Below, piece by piece: positions 20,611 through 33,100 of a stretch of DNA of 64,000 nucleotides; within the stretch, counting starts at the first letter, position 1; each line of letters starts with the position of its first letter. A program made the position numbers and the translations under genes. This stretch comes from Rebecca billardiae RCC1528 (taxonomy: Eukaryota > Haptophyta). The notes under the pieces are model-generated. The model did no database searches. It was given only the letters and a program-made list of their open reading frames with translations, and was not told where the DNA came from. The stretch is from contig OZ251238.1 in assembly GCA_965240325.2 (NCBI GenBank), positions 1,240,001 to 1,304,000 of the forward strand, read 5' to 3'.

Positions 20611-22183
20611 GATGATGAGCTCCCACTCGTTGGCCACTGGGGTCGGGGACGCTCGGCCGTGAAAACAAGTGCCCGATGGCGCGGAGCGCGTGGGCGGCGC
20701 GCGCCAGATCCAACGCCGGCGCGGACATCGCGCGAGAACCCCCGAGGGGGGTTTTGGCCCGATTCGCGATTGCTGCCCTCGTCGTCTCGCGTGCAGGTCG
20801 AACGGGTGCCAAAGTCGACGCGTAGTTGGAGCGGTACGCTCGGCGCGTCGACACGATCGTGCGACCTGGGGCGGTCCTCGCCCGACTTGCACGTCGAGCG
20901 CTCGCACGGGCCATAGTATCAAGCGCTGCGCAAGACAACCAACTCGCGCGATCCACCGCCGCGCGTCGGGCTCGGTGCGGAAAGGCCTTCATCACGAGGT
21001 GTCTCGCGGGCGGGAAGCGCCATCGCACGCGACGCAAGATTTCAGATTTGGCGCGGCCTTCTGAACTCGATCGCCGGAATCCTCGCGCACCGGACTGTCG
21101 CTCGCGGTCCCGGTCAGCCGAAGCCCACGTCCGGCGTGCATGGCGTCGACGGTGACCAATGCGACGGAAGCGCAGCGCCAACGGCGTACGACGCGCAGCG
21201 GACGCACCTCCCGGGTCTGTCGCCGTGGCAGCAACCGCGTCATCGCGAGTTGGCGACCCTCGCCGCAGCGCGACACAGACAAGCCAGTGATGCCATCCGC
21301 AGAGAGATGAAACGTCGAGCATGCAACATCGCCGCGCCATCCTCGTCCATGGCGCAGGCGCTGCGGGACGAGGCGGAAGTCGTCACGCCGGTGACGGATG
21401 CGCTGCGATTCCTGTGCCTGCGTGAGCAGCTCGTGCCCACTTTCGATCGCGAGTGGCACAGGCTGTCGCTGTGCGCGCGCGCGCGCACAACCAACAGCTC
21501 CTCGTGCCGCCCGAACACGCGGGCGCCAGACCTGTCGAAGAGGCGAAGAGCGACGACCGCGTGAACGTCAACGCGCTGGTGCTCAGCGTGGCGGCAGTGT
21601 ACGATGTCAACGCGACCTGCGCCGAGCCCATCGTGCCCGGAGCGGACATCGGCAAGCGTCTTCGCGACGACCGCTCTCGGCTGGCGGCATGCACATGATC
21701 TACTCTGGCGGCTTCGTCGGCGGCGAGGCGCTCGATTACGCCATCGCGGTCGAGATGGGGCACATACAGCGCGTACCCGCGCTCGCGCGGAGCAACGGGC
21801 TACCCGCCCCGCCCCGCGTGCTGCAAATTATTCCCTCGTGGTTGTGGGCCTCGCTGATGCGCACAAACATGTACACGTGGGAGAACTTCAGGTGTCACTG
21901 GTCCTCGCCCTCTGACTGTCCGTCCCACGGCCACGAGCGAATGTGAGAACTACACGCGAACCCGCAGAGGAAACATTGCGACAGCACTGGCACGGCCCGC
22001 CGCCCCCCCCGCCCGCCAGGGCACAGTTTAATATAACGCGGCATCATCATCAGTGTCAGCAGTGCTGACGAACGTCGCACTCCGGGCGCGACTCGGCCGT
22101 GCAATACTTATATTAACTACTTATAATAATACTGCTAAACGACCGAACGACTGCGCTATTACGACGACGGACGATCGATACAT
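20611..22183. other. Intergenic region, possible decayed coding fragments
   Basis: No intact gene. Two plus-strand frames look less random than most: one near 21350-21480 (QALRDEAEVVTPVTDALRFL) and one at ~21690-21900 (MIYSGGFVGGEALDYAIAVE). They are in different frames with no clear intron linking them, so they could be remnants of a broken gene or chance. Confidence 0.3.
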
Positions 22184-22663
22184 GGCTCTGGCTTCGGTTG
22201 ACCCCTGCCAGAGACGGGCACTGTGAGCTCCTTCGTCATCATGAAGTCACTCGTCGTGAAAACTGCACAGGAGGACCTCAATGGATGCCTAGATGATGAC
22301 TTCAGTCTTCAGAGCGATATATTGATGGGCCAACAAGCACTTCCTCTATAGTTCAGACTCTATTTTTACTATGTATTTACCCATTTCAGACTCTGGTCAG
22401 AACACGGTCCGGGAGCGATCCGGATGCACCCGTAGCTATTGGAAATATGTCACGGGACTGGGTAAATAGCTATGAAAAATAGAGTCTGAAGTACTCACAA
22501 ACTGAGTTTCACACCCTGGGCACTTATTGGCCATCCATAGTAACCCTACTTGGAGCTCTGTGGGACACTTCGGGCGTTCATTCGGCCGCAGGAATGCGAA
22601 GATCATTTTCGGTACGCCCGGTTTCTATGACCGGACTGGCAGGGGTCAACCGGAGCCAGAGCC
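22184..22663. repeat. Nested foldback element, 480 bp
   Basis: The outer arms 22184-22211 and 22636-22663 are reverse complements over 28 bp with one mismatch (CTGGCAGGGGTCAACC core). The inner arms 22352-22382 and 22460-22490 pair over ~30 bp (TTCAGACTCTATTTTT and AAAAATAGAGTCTGAA). Sequence between outer and inner arms is also partly complementary but diverged. It is lower in GC than its surroundings. No frame inside; likely a non-autonomous foldback transposon. Confidence 0.7.
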
Positions 22664-22697
22664 ACACTTATAATCAGTATAAATAAATAAATAAATA

Positions 22698-22724
22698 TAA
22701 ATATATATATATATATATATATAT
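22698..22724. repeat. AT-rich microsatellite
   Basis: A TAAA/TA-repeat run just outside the foldback element. Confidence 0.9.
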
Positions 22725-22769
22725 TTACAAGCGCAGTCGTCGTATACTGAGTACAACACGAAAAAACAT

Positions 22770-22829
22770 GACTCGCGCGAAGTCGCGAGTCAGTAGAGTG
22801 GCCGCCACTCGCGAAGCAGTCGCGAGTGG
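22770..22829. repeat. Two tandem hairpins beyond the kinase stop
   Basis: GACTCGCG (22770-22777) pairs with CGCGAGTC (22784-22791), and CCACTCGCG (22805-22813) pairs with CGCGAGTGG (22821-22829). They lie 100-160 bp past the stop of the minus-strand kinase gene, in its probable 3' UTR, and share the ACTCGCG core. A 3'-end structural role is possible. Confidence 0.65.
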
Positions 22830-22926
22830 CCGACTCGAGTGCCGGCACAGGCTTCGGGCATGCCGTGGCCGGGCGGGCGTCGGGTTCAGCGCGCTCGGGC
22901 CGAGACGAATGCGCGTGTGCCCCTCA

Positions 22927-24954
22927 CTACCGGCCCGAGCTCGCGCCGAACGCGGGCTGGCGCGAGAGCGTGGGTGCGATGCGCGGGCTGTCTGAGCGCT
23001 GCAGGCTGAGCGAGGTGTGCAGCTGCACGCTCACGTCCGCGCTCAGCGAGCTCTGCGTGCTCGGCCCGCGGTACACGGCTGGCGAGCTCGAGGCCTCGTC
23101 GGCGTCCCTGCGGATGGTGTCTGTGCAGGCGCGGCGCGCGGAGGAGGGGCGTGCGTGGGTGAGCGGCGCGGAGCGACGGGGCGTGCGCCACAGTGTGGCG
23201 CACGGGCGCGAGACGATGCGCGGCGGCGGGCGCGCGCGCGCACCGAGCAGCGCGGGCGTCAGCCCTCCGACCGAGCGGTACACTGGCCCGTCACCGCCCA
23301 CGCCCGGCCGGCGGCTCGCCGCGGCGCGCGTGCGCGGGCCCTGCCGCGCCTCCGCCGCGGTGCTCCCCGAGTCCATCGGCTGGATCGCGCTCGCGCCGCT
23401 CGAGTCGACGCGCTCGACGTCCGACTCCGCGTCGGCCATCACTGCGGACATCTCGCGCGCGCCCGACGCGTGCAGCTCGGCGATGGTCGCGGCGCTCGTC
23501 GGCGGCGTGCGCGGCGGGCGGCGCTTGCGCGAGTCGCGCTCGCGCGGCGGCGCGGCCACGGGCGGGTCCGGCACCGTCGGCGTCGTGCGGCCGCGCGCCC
23601 CGACGCCCGAGCCACCGCGCGCCGCCTGCCGCAGCGTCGCGTGCGCCCCGGCCTCGGGCGCGACCGGCGTGCGCGCGTGCGGGGCGACCACGGCGGCAAA
23701 GGCGGCGTACGCGCGCTCGAGGTTGGTGTGCAGGCTGGAGGGCGCGTGCGCCGGCTGCGGCTGCGGCTGCGGCTGCGGCTGCGGCCGCGGCTGCGGCTGC
23801 GCCCGCCGCGCGGCCGCAGCGGCGGCCGCTGCGGCCGCGTTGGCGTGCGCGTGCGCGTGCGCCTGCGCGTGCGATGGCGGCGTGAGCGGCTGGCGCGTCG
23901 CCGCGGCGGGCACGCGGCTGTTGTGCGAGACGGGGGCGGAGTGCGGGCGGAGGAGCTCCTCGAGGCGCTCGCGGTTGGCGAGCGCGAGCGGCAGCGGGTT
24001 GAGCGTGAGCTCGATCATCGCGCGCACGCGCGGCGCTGCGTGCGCGCGCAGCCAGGGCGAGGCGAGCAGTTCGTCCACGCGCAGCCGCTCAAACGGGTTG
24101 GCGCGCAGCATCGTCTCGAGCAGCTCGGTCGCGCCGGCGGAGAAGGGGCACGAGCGGTTGTAGAAGGAGAAGATCGTCGCGCACGCCGACTCCCCCGCCG
24201 CCTCCGCGCGCACGAACCGGCGGAACCGCCAGTCCACCTCCTTGGCCTCGTCGAGCGGGAAGAAGCCGGCGAGCATCGCAAACAGGCAGATGCCGCACGA
24301 CCACACGTCCGCGGCGAAGCCGTTGTACCCCTTGCCCGTGTTCACCTCGGGCGCGGCGTACGACTTGGAGCCGCACTTGTCCTTGAGCACGCGCGGCACC
24401 GGCCGGCCGTTGAGCACGTCGTGCAGCGCCGCCAGCCCGAAGTCGATCAGCTTGAGCTGGCCGCTCGGCTGCAGCAGCACGTTCTCCAGCTTGATGTCGC
24501 GGTGGGCGACGCCCTTGGCGTGGCAGTGGTGCACGGCGAGGAGCAGCTGGCCGAAGTGCGTCGCCGCCTCGCCCTCCGACATCACGCCCAGCTGGATCAC
24601 GCGGTCGAACAGCTCGCCGCCCTTCACAAGCTCCATCACGACGCAGAAGTGCTCGCCCTCCTTGTACGAGTCGAGCACGCGCGCGATGTTGGGGTGGTTG
24701 AGCTCGCGGCCGATGCGCACCTCGCGCTGCAGGCTCTCCTCCTTCACGCGCGTCAGCGGGATCTTCTTCACTGCGACGCGCATGTGCGGGTGCCCGTCGA
24801 CGCTCGCCTCGTACACCTTGCCGTACCCGCCCTCGCCGAGCGGCGTCTCGCTCAGCCGGTACGTGGGCGGGCCCGAGAGCGCGGGCTTCTTGCTCGTCTG
24901 CTGCTCGTGCGGCTTGGGCGAGAGCGCCTTGCTGATGATCTGCCGCAGCTTCAT
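22927..24954 (-). CDS. Ser/Thr protein kinase, CAMK/SnRK/CHK1-like
   Basis: A 675-residue protein from the ATG at 24952-24954. The kinase domain spans ~31-300 and has every key element: the glycine loop GEGGYGKV, Lys in VAVKKI, HRDIKLENVLL (catalytic Asp), IDFGLA (metal-binding Asp), YAAPEV and a VWSCGICLFAMLAGFFPLD segment. The order and the KLENVLLQPSGQLKLIDFGL stretch resemble CAMK-group kinases such as SNF1-related, CIPK or CHK1 enzymes. The ~370-residue tail is low-complexity, with Gln-Pro and Ala-His repeats, and shows no NAF, UBA or calmodulin-binding motif that would settle the subfamily. An in-frame ATG at 25068 would add 38 residues without similarity. Substrates unknown. Confidence 0.9.
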   Translation of the reverse strand: MKLRQIISKALSPKPHEQQTSKKPALSGPPTYRLSETPLGEGGYGKVYEASVDGHPHMRVAVKKIPLTRVKEESLQREVRIGRELNHPNIARVLDSYKEGEHFCVVMELVKGGELFDRVIQLGVMSEGEAATHFGQLLLAVHHCHAKGVAHRDIKLENVLLQPSGQLKLIDFGLAALHDVLNGRPVPRVLKDKCGSKSYAAPEVNTGKGYNGFAADVWSCGICLFAMLAGFFPLDEAKEVDWRFRRFVRAEAAGESACATIFSFYNRSCPFSAGATELLETMLRANPFERLRVDELLASPWLRAHAAPRVRAMIELTLNPLPLALANRERLEELLRPHSAPVSHNSRVPAAATRQPLTPPSHAQAHAHAHANAAAAAAAAAARRAQPQPRPQPQPQPQPQPAHAPSSLHTNLERAYAAFAAVVAPHARTPVAPEAGAHATLRQAARGGSGVGARGRTTPTVPDPPVAAPPRERDSRKRRPPRTPPTSAATIAELHASGAREMSAVMADAESDVERVDSSGASAIQPMDSGSTAAEARQGPRTRAAASRRPGVGGDGPVYRSVGGLTPALLGARARPPPRIVSRPCATLWRTPRRSAPLTHARPSSARRACTDTIRRDADEASSSPAVYRGPSTQSSLSADVSVQLHTSLSLQRSDSPRIAPTLSRQPAFGASSGR

Positions 24955-27116
24955 GCCGGTCGCGCGCGAGTTGCTGTGCGCTGCGAGTGCGCTGCCGTCC
25001 ACTCCCTGCAGTTGCTCACCGCGGGGACGGCCAGGCACGTTTGTTGTCGGCCAAGAACCCGGCGGCACTCCTAATAAGGAAGCCGCGGAAGCGGGTACTC
25101 TGCTAGTAGGAGACGTCCCAAAAAGCGGCGCTGCTTAGGGGAAAGGCTGACGCGCACAGGAAACTTCGATCCAACTTCCGGTGCCGCCCGTGCGTCCGCC
25201 GTCCTCAGTCCTGGGCGCGCGCCCAGGACCGGAAGCACTGCTGTGCTGCGGAGCGAGGCTGGACAGCTGCGCGCGTCGCGTCCCCGCCCGTCGCGCCTCC
25301 GTGCCTCCGTGCACGGGATGACCGGGAATCCGCACCTGGCCATGTGCCAGGTGCCTGCCATTTCGTCGAGGGCCTGAAGCTCGCGAGCTCGTTCAGATTA
25401 ACAGGGCTGTGCTCCTCATCGGAATCACGGATGAGTGACGGTCGGCCGCCTCTGCGGGATCGCCCTTGCACTGACGCGCGGCGCCGAAGACCACAGCAGC
25501 GGTGCTGCTAGGAGCCTTGGTGTCTGCTGTCTACCCGGACGAGTGAGCTCGAGTAGGCGTCATCAGTGTGACCTCCGTCAGCGATGAGCCGAGTGTGAGT
25601 AGCGCTCGAGCCTCGACGACATGGCGCAAGGAAATCATCACTGCCTCGGATGGCGCCTGAGGCTTGCAAACCACGCCCTCCGAATCCCTGCTCGACCGAG
25701 AGGCACCATCCGTCAGGACCTGATGACTTCCGGGAGCGTGTTTGAATACGGGTTGCGTATCCCCCCCGCCCCTTGCCCGCGCGGACAGCTGCAGCCAAGA
25801 AGGCCAGGCAATTAGTTTAGCGCGCCCTCCCCGATAATCGTCCCGCGCCGTGCGGGCATGGCCGGCGCGTGCGGACTGCGGCGTGGAGGCGCATGGCGGC
25901 TGTTGTCGTGCCAGCCGTGCCCACTGTGATAACGGTTCACGCACGCCCCACGCGACCAAGATGCCTGTGAAGCGTGCCCTCCTTTCGCTGGCGCACTGGC
26001 CGCGGTCTCTGATCGAGTCTCTGCTGCGTCAACACTCGACAGCCAATTTTCGCGGTGATATGAATCACTGAATAATGTGATCACCACACACCACGCTCGG
26101 ACGGTGGACGCTGCGGCCGGCGTTTCGACCGGGTGCTGGCCTCAGCCAGAGCCAGTTCAGCAACCTCCAGTACGACACGCTGACGCTGACGAGAAACCGG
26201 ACGTGAGGCGGCGGCTGCCGCCCGTACCGGGTCGACTCGGCATCTTTGACTTGCCCCCACGCCCCAGACAGTGCTGCCATCACACGGCTGCCAACCCGCA
26301 TGCGGGCTTGGGAGGTTCCCGGCATTCGGACACTGTGCCGGCATGCATGAGTCTCAGCGGCTGTCCTGACGCACGCGCAGGGTGGGCTGCTCAACACAGA
26401 GCGCTAGCTCCATTATTATGATGATATGGTGGTATTGCAGCGAATCAGCGATGAGTGGAGAGTACCAAGTTTTGAAATATAGAACCATATAAGTTGGCGT
26501 AAGTGCTGATCACCATAATGATACAGCATCGCAGTGCTTCCGCACCCGTTCTGTTGAACATTCTTCTGTCAACCGACGTTCTACTGTTCACATAATCAGG
26601 CCTGGCCGCCTGATTGGTGGTGCCACATGGGTTGAGTATGCAGGTCGTAACTTTGTAAACGTATTCCTTTTCGCATATCCAGCTGATGCATGTATGTGTG
26701 ATTGACGAACGCTCGAACAGCCCCAATTCATGATTGGCTGCCGGAGCTCGCGAACAATGCAAGACGTGCTTTCGAACACGCATTGGGGGCACCCCCACCC
26801 GTGCTTTCATATTGAATGTTGAGATTGGCGCCTTGCGAGAGCTGATTTGAGCATGATCTCCAAGCTCACGACGTCCTAAATGCTCTCCTGAGAAGCCATG
26901 ATGAGAAGAATAGGGGACTTTCCAAGGGGTATGCCAGGCGCATTTGAGCTTGGCGTGTTCGTCAAGGTCAGCTAGGCCAATGCAATTGATTTCGGGTGGG
27001 TGCCGAAGTTTCACGCACGCCCATTCCTGCTTGATCATAGCGCGGCGAGTCAAGGACAGGCTCGTGACGGAACTCCGGGTAAAAGCGGTACTCATCAGTC
27101 CTGAGCCAGGGCTGTC
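24955..27116. other. Intergenic region
   Basis: No recognised gene. From ~26440 to 27100 the sequence drops in GC and carries a 234-codon minus-strand frame without a recognisable domain. This stretch most likely holds the promoter and 5' UTR of the channel gene. Confidence 0.5.
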
Positions 27117-30100
27117 ATGGGTAATGCAGAGCTCGCGCGTTGCGACCAAAACATCCGCAAGCTTTCACCCGCACCGTGTCCGCACGATCTCACGTGCGCG
27201 GCCGACCGTAACCGCGCGATGCCGCTCCTCGACTCAGCCAAGGCGATAGCCTTCGGCGTACGCCTCGGCGGGTCCTCTGCGCCCAAAAGCATCCTTCACG
27301 CAAACGAGCGCGGCCAGAACCGCGCGAATGACAAGCACATCCGCTGGCGCCAAGTGCTCACAGCCGACAACGACAAGGAGGCCGAGGAATTCAACAAGGA
27401 GATCGAGCGCGAGCTCCTTGACAAGTGGTCCTCCACCTACAAGCTGCTGCACCTGCTCATGCTCATGTATGAGGAGCTCGCAGTCCCCGTGCGCCTCGCG
27501 TACCCCCTGTGGGTCATCCTCAACCCGGGCTTCATCCTCATCGACGTGATCACAGACGTGCGCGCATGCGCCGCGCGCCGGCCGCCGCGCTGCGCGCGCG
27601 CGCGCGCAGCGCACGCTCGCACACGCGGCGGTGGCTGAGGCGCGCTCGACCGTGCGCGCGCTCGTGCGCCCGCACAGATGTTCGAGGTCGTTTGGATCTG
27701 GAGCGAGGTGCGCTTGGCGTACAAGAACAACCACCCGAAAGACGGCGTGGCCGGTGCGGCCACGCCCGTGCAGCACTGGCGGTACACGCCGCGCTGGCTC
27801 GTCGTCGACCTGCTCGCGATCATCGGGCTGTACGCGACGCGCGCACTGTACCTCGCGCTCGGCATGTACTACCCGTTCGAGATCGTCCAGGCCCTGCGGC
27901 TGCTGCGCGTGTACGACCTCACCATCGCGATGGAGGACATCAACCAGGACCTCTCGACCAACGTCACGTTCCTGAGCGTCTTCAAGTTCACGCTCGTGCT
28001 CGTCTCCGTGCCGCACTGGGTCGGGTGCGCGTGGTGGTTCATCGCGGAGAAGGACCAGCACGACCACGCGTCGCTCGACCTGCCGGCGTGGCCCGCGCAG
28101 CTCATGCTCATGGCGGGCAACGACGAGTTCGAGCCGCACCAGGCGACGGGCTTTGAGCGCTACCTGATGTCGTCCTTCATGGCGTGGGGCGGCGTCACGG
28201 CGATGGGCTACGCCGGCGTGATGATCGCCAACGAGTACGAGATCCTGATGGCGGTGCTGATCGCGGTGATCCAGATCGTGTTCTACGCCTTCGTGCTCGG
28301 TACCCTCTTCCACTACCTCGTGCGCACCGACGAGAACGTCGTGCACTACAAGGCGCTCGTGAAGACGCTCGACACGTACATCGAGCTCAAGGCGCTGCCG
28401 GAGGAGGTCGCCGAGACGATGCGCGACTACTTCGAGTACCGGCAGAAGAAGCAGGCGTCGGGCGCGCTGCGCGTGATCGCGATGATGCCGCACGCGCTGC
28501 GCTCGCGCTTCGCCTCCGAGCAGTACATGAAGGAGATCAAGGCGGCGTGGTGCTTCTTCGGCACGACCGAGCAGCTGCTCTCCGCCATCTCGATGGCGCT
28601 GATGGAGCGGTACGTGATGCCGCGCGAGCAGGTGCTGCTGCGCGGCGACGGCTCGCACGAGCTGCTGTGGTGCGTGGTCGGCGCGCTCAACGTGATGAAG
28701 GGCGACCAGCACATCTCCACGATCCGCTCCGACCTCGGCGAGGGCATGCTCACCGGCGAGACCGCCTTCTTCCTCGGCGTGCCGCAGCCGTACACGGTGC
28801 GCGCGACGCCCGACTCGGACGTGAAGCTGCTCGTGCTCTCGCACGACGACTACGAGGAGATCATCAAGACGTACCCGGAGCAGTCCGACCTGATCGTGCG
28901 CAACGTGCTGCGCAAGTTCGGGCTGAGCAAGAGCGGCGAGGAGCTCCAGGCCGAGGGCACCGGTGACCTCGACGAGGACGAGGCGAAGGAGCTCGCCGAG
29001 ATCAAGGCGGTGATCCGGCTCGCCATCCTGGAGCGGCAGGTGAACGCGCTGCAGCAGATGTTCACCGCGGCGGTCACGGGCGACGTGAAGACGGTGGCGG
29101 CGCTCACGGCGCGCGGGTTCGACCTCAACACCGGCGACTTCGACGGCCGCACCACGCTCCACCTCGCCGCCTCCGCGGGCCACACCGCCGTGGTCACGCA
29201 GCTCTGCCAGCTCGGCGCCAACTCGGAGGCGCGAGACCGCTGGGGCATGACGCCGATCGCCGACGCGGTCTCGGGCCGGCACACTGCGGTCGCGGAGGAG
29301 CTGCAGCGCAACGGCTCGGTGCTCGAGATCGCCGAGGCGGCGGCGCGCATGCACGAGGCCGCGGTCACGGGCGACCTGAACTACATGTCGCTGCTCGTCT
29401 CGCAGGGCATCGGCATCAACGTGTCCAACCACGACAGCGTGACGGCGCTCCACCTCGCGTCGGCGGTCGGCAACGTGCGCGTCGTCGACTACCTGCTCAC
29501 CAAGCTCGCCGACGTGAACATGAAGGACCGCTGGGGCATGACGGCGATCGACGACGCGATCGCGAACGAGCAGAAGATCGTGACGCAGCTGCTCGCCGTC
29601 AACATGGCGATCCCCGACCCGGAGCGCATGGCGAAGAAGATGCGCGCCGCCGCGAACGAGGGCGACGCGGAGAACCTGCAGTTCCTCGTCGAGGTCGGCG
29701 CGTCGCTCGAGGCGCGCGACTACGACAAGCGCACGCCGCTCCACCTCGTGGTCGCGTCGGGCTCGCTCGCCGCGACGCACTACCTCGTGGGCAAGGCGGC
29801 CAACGTCAACGCCATCGACCGCTGGGGCAACACGCCGCTCGTCGACGCGCTCAAGACCAACATCGAGGCGGCGGCCATCCTCGTGAAGCACAACGACGCG
29901 ACGCTGCCCAAGTCGCGCCAGGACGACGAGGTGCTGGTCGGCCTGTACAAGACGTGCTTGACGCTGCCGATGTACGAGATGATCAACAAGCTGCACTCGC
30001 TGCAGGAGGAGCGGCGCGCGCTCACCGTCACCAAGTACGCCAAGCGGCGCGGCGTCGGCCTCGCCTTCAACGGGCTGAACGAGCAGATGCACAAGCTGCA

Positions 30101-33100
30101 GAAGCTGCACGCCTCGCTGTACAAGGCCATCTTCCGGCACACCGACCACTGGATCGCCTCGTACGGCGTCGACGACGAGGAGGAGGCCGACGGGAACGAG
30201 GACGAGGAGGACGAGGAGGAGGACCCGGCCCTCGCCGCCGACCCCGAGCGCGCCGCGCTCGCGTCGCTCGCGATCTCGACCGGCGCCGCCGCCGCCGCCG
30301 GCGCGGACGGCGCCGAGCCGGAGGAGGAGCACGCGCAGGCCAAGGAGTTTGTGCGGCTCGTGCTGCGGCTGCCCAAGGCGGAGGAGGGGCTGAGCGTGCT
30401 CAAGGCGGACTTCGACGACATCGTCGGCGCGGCGGGCGCAAAGGCGTCGGGTGAGGCCGCGCGGCGGCAGGCCGAACACGAGGCGACCAAGCGGATGATC
30501 GTCTCGTGCGGCCTCACCGCCGACGAGGCGGCGGGCGCCGTCGAGGAGCTGTACAAGGAGCTGCGCGGCATGCTCGGCGACGTCTCGCCGTGCTCGCCCG
30601 AGACCTTCGAGAAGGAGGCGGCGGCGTTCGCGCAGAAGCTGCGCGAGAAGGGCGCCAAGGACCGCGCCGAGCGCGCCGCCGCCGACGAGATGGCGGCCGC
30701 GGTGGCCGACGGCGCCGTCGCGCCCGGCGAGCTGGCCGACATCGTGGCCGCGGAGGGCGCGCCGGGCGCTGCGCCGCCGCCGCCGTCCAAGGTGCTGCCA
30801 GAGGCGACGGCGGCGGGCGCGACGGTGCTCGACGGCACGCGCAAGGGCGCGAAGGGGCCGCCGCTCGAGCCGAACACCGACCCGAGGCGGCGCGGCTCGC
30901 TCTCCCTCGGCGTGAACACGCGCCGGCTCTACCTCTCGGAGGTGGGCCACGTCGCGCTCTTCTGCTCGAAGCGGATGGTCGAGGCGCTCGCGCAGAAGCG
31001 CGCGCGCACCGTGCGGCAGTCGATGACGTACACCGGGCCCGCCGAGGGCGCGGGCGGCGAGGCGGCGGGCGCGGCGGAGGCGGAGGCGGAGGCGGACGAC
31101 GAGCTCGACACGCCGGTGGGCCGGCGGCACCGCAACCGCACGAGCAACTCCAATTTCGCCTCGGGCCAGAGCCAGAGCTCGCCGGGGCCGAGCCCGCCGT
31201 CCTCGCCCGCGCCGGGCGGCAGCCGGTGGCGGCGCTCGCAGAAGATCACGCCCGGCGCGGACGGGCAGCTGCACGCCGAGGGCGACGAGGCGGCGCAGGC
31301 GGCCAACGCGCGCGCCAAGAAGGTGGACACGGCCGAGGCCGCCGCCGAGGCGGCGTACGTGATCAGCCGCATGTTCCGCGTCTTTGACCGCCACCGGCGC
31401 GGCGCGATCAAGCTCTCGGACGTGCGGCGCGTGCAGCTCGACCTCGGCGAGATGGGCGGCCCCGAGATCAAGGCGCTGCTCAACTCGCTGCGCGAGGCGA
31501 CGAGCGAGGTCGAGGCGCTGCGGCTCAAGGTCATCCGCGCGGCGGCCGCCGCCGAGGCCGAGATGCCCGAGGACGCCGACGCGCTCAACAACCCCGCCGC
31601 CGCCAAGAAGTACCCCAAGTCGTTCACGCGCACGCACTTTGCGATCGGCGTCTCGCACTGGATCCTCGCGAGCGCGGACGCCGAGGCGGGCGGCGGCGCG
31701 CCCGCGGCGGACGGCTCCGAGGTCGCCGAGGACGCCGAGGACGACGCCGCCATCGGCGCCGACGCCGCGCTCGCCTCCGACTCGCCGCTCAAGCTCAAGC
31801 TCGGCTCGGCGGGCATCGTCGAGAAGCAGGAGAAGAACTCGCGCCTCTCGGCCGCGTCGCCGCTCAAGCTCGGCAAGAAGGCGACGGCGGCGAGCAAGCT
31901 GCACGACTCGATCGCGGACGACGAGCTGCAGAAGAGCAGCCTGTACGCCGCCCTCTCCTCCTGGGCCGCGTACATCGCGCTCGCCGACCTCATCGACCAG
32001 CGCATCGACACGGGCCGTCTGGTCGCGCACGAGCTCACGGACGCGGGCACGCTGCTCGGCTTCGCCTCGCACACGGTCACGCTCGTGCTCGGGCCTAACT
32101 CGCCGACGCACCTGTGCACGTGGGCGGAGGACAAGCTCGACCTCAAGCTCGCGCCGCCGGGCCACGTCGCCGCCAGCGCCGCACAGGCCGCGGACAACGG
32201 CGTCGACACGTGGGCGGGCGCGGCGATGACGGCCGAGACGGAGGGCTACGTGTCGTGGATGCACGTCGCCGAGGAGCTGCGCGACCGCGGCAACAAGCTG
32301 CGCATCGCGAGCATCGGCGTGGCCGAGCAGGGCGTGGTGCAGACGCCGTACCAGCGCATGCGCAACCACCTCGTGGCGCGCAAGCAGCGGCTGCGCGAGA
32401 TGACCTCGGGCGGCGACGGCGTGCGCGTCGAGATCCGGCCGTGGTACGTGGTCGACCACACGTCGCGGGTGTACACCAACATGCACCGCCTCTTCATCAT
32501 GGCGGTGGCGTACGACGCGCTGGTCGTGCCGATGATGCTCGCGTTCCTCGACGAGACCTCGCGCATGGCGTGGATGCCCGTGCTCAACGGCGCGATCGAC
32601 GTGCTCTACTGGCTGCGCATCGTGATGATGTTTGTGACGTCGTACGTGAACGAGTCGTCCGTCACGGTCGTCGACCCAAAGATGATCCGCGGCCGCTACC
32701 TGATGACCGACTGCATGCCCGACATGGTCGCGGCGCTGCCGCAGGACTCGATCGCGCTGATCTTTCACGAGCCCTTCGTCGTCGTCTACGGCCTGCGCCT
32801 CATGCGGCTGATCAACCTGCGGCACGCGCGCCGCGCGCACGCAAAGTGGCTCTCGTCGCTCGGCGACGACGACATGACGCTCTGGCTGTGGCACTACATC
32901 TCGGTGCTGCTGCTCGCCGCGCACTACACGTCGTGCATCTGGAACGCGCTCTCGAGCCACGCGTGGGCCGAGCGCACCTGGCTCGACGCGTACACCGCCG
33001 ACGCCGCGGCGGTGGGCAAGGTGGTCGACTTTGTGCACGTGCCGGCCGAGCAGGCCTTTGTGACGCGCTACCTGATCTCCGTCTACTTTGTGATGAGCAT

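Noticed and set aside
26445-27149. A 234-codon minus-strand frame
   Set aside because: No domain recognised. It lies in a lower-GC stretch upstream of the channel gene and overlaps its first exon; most likely chance within a promoter/5' UTR.
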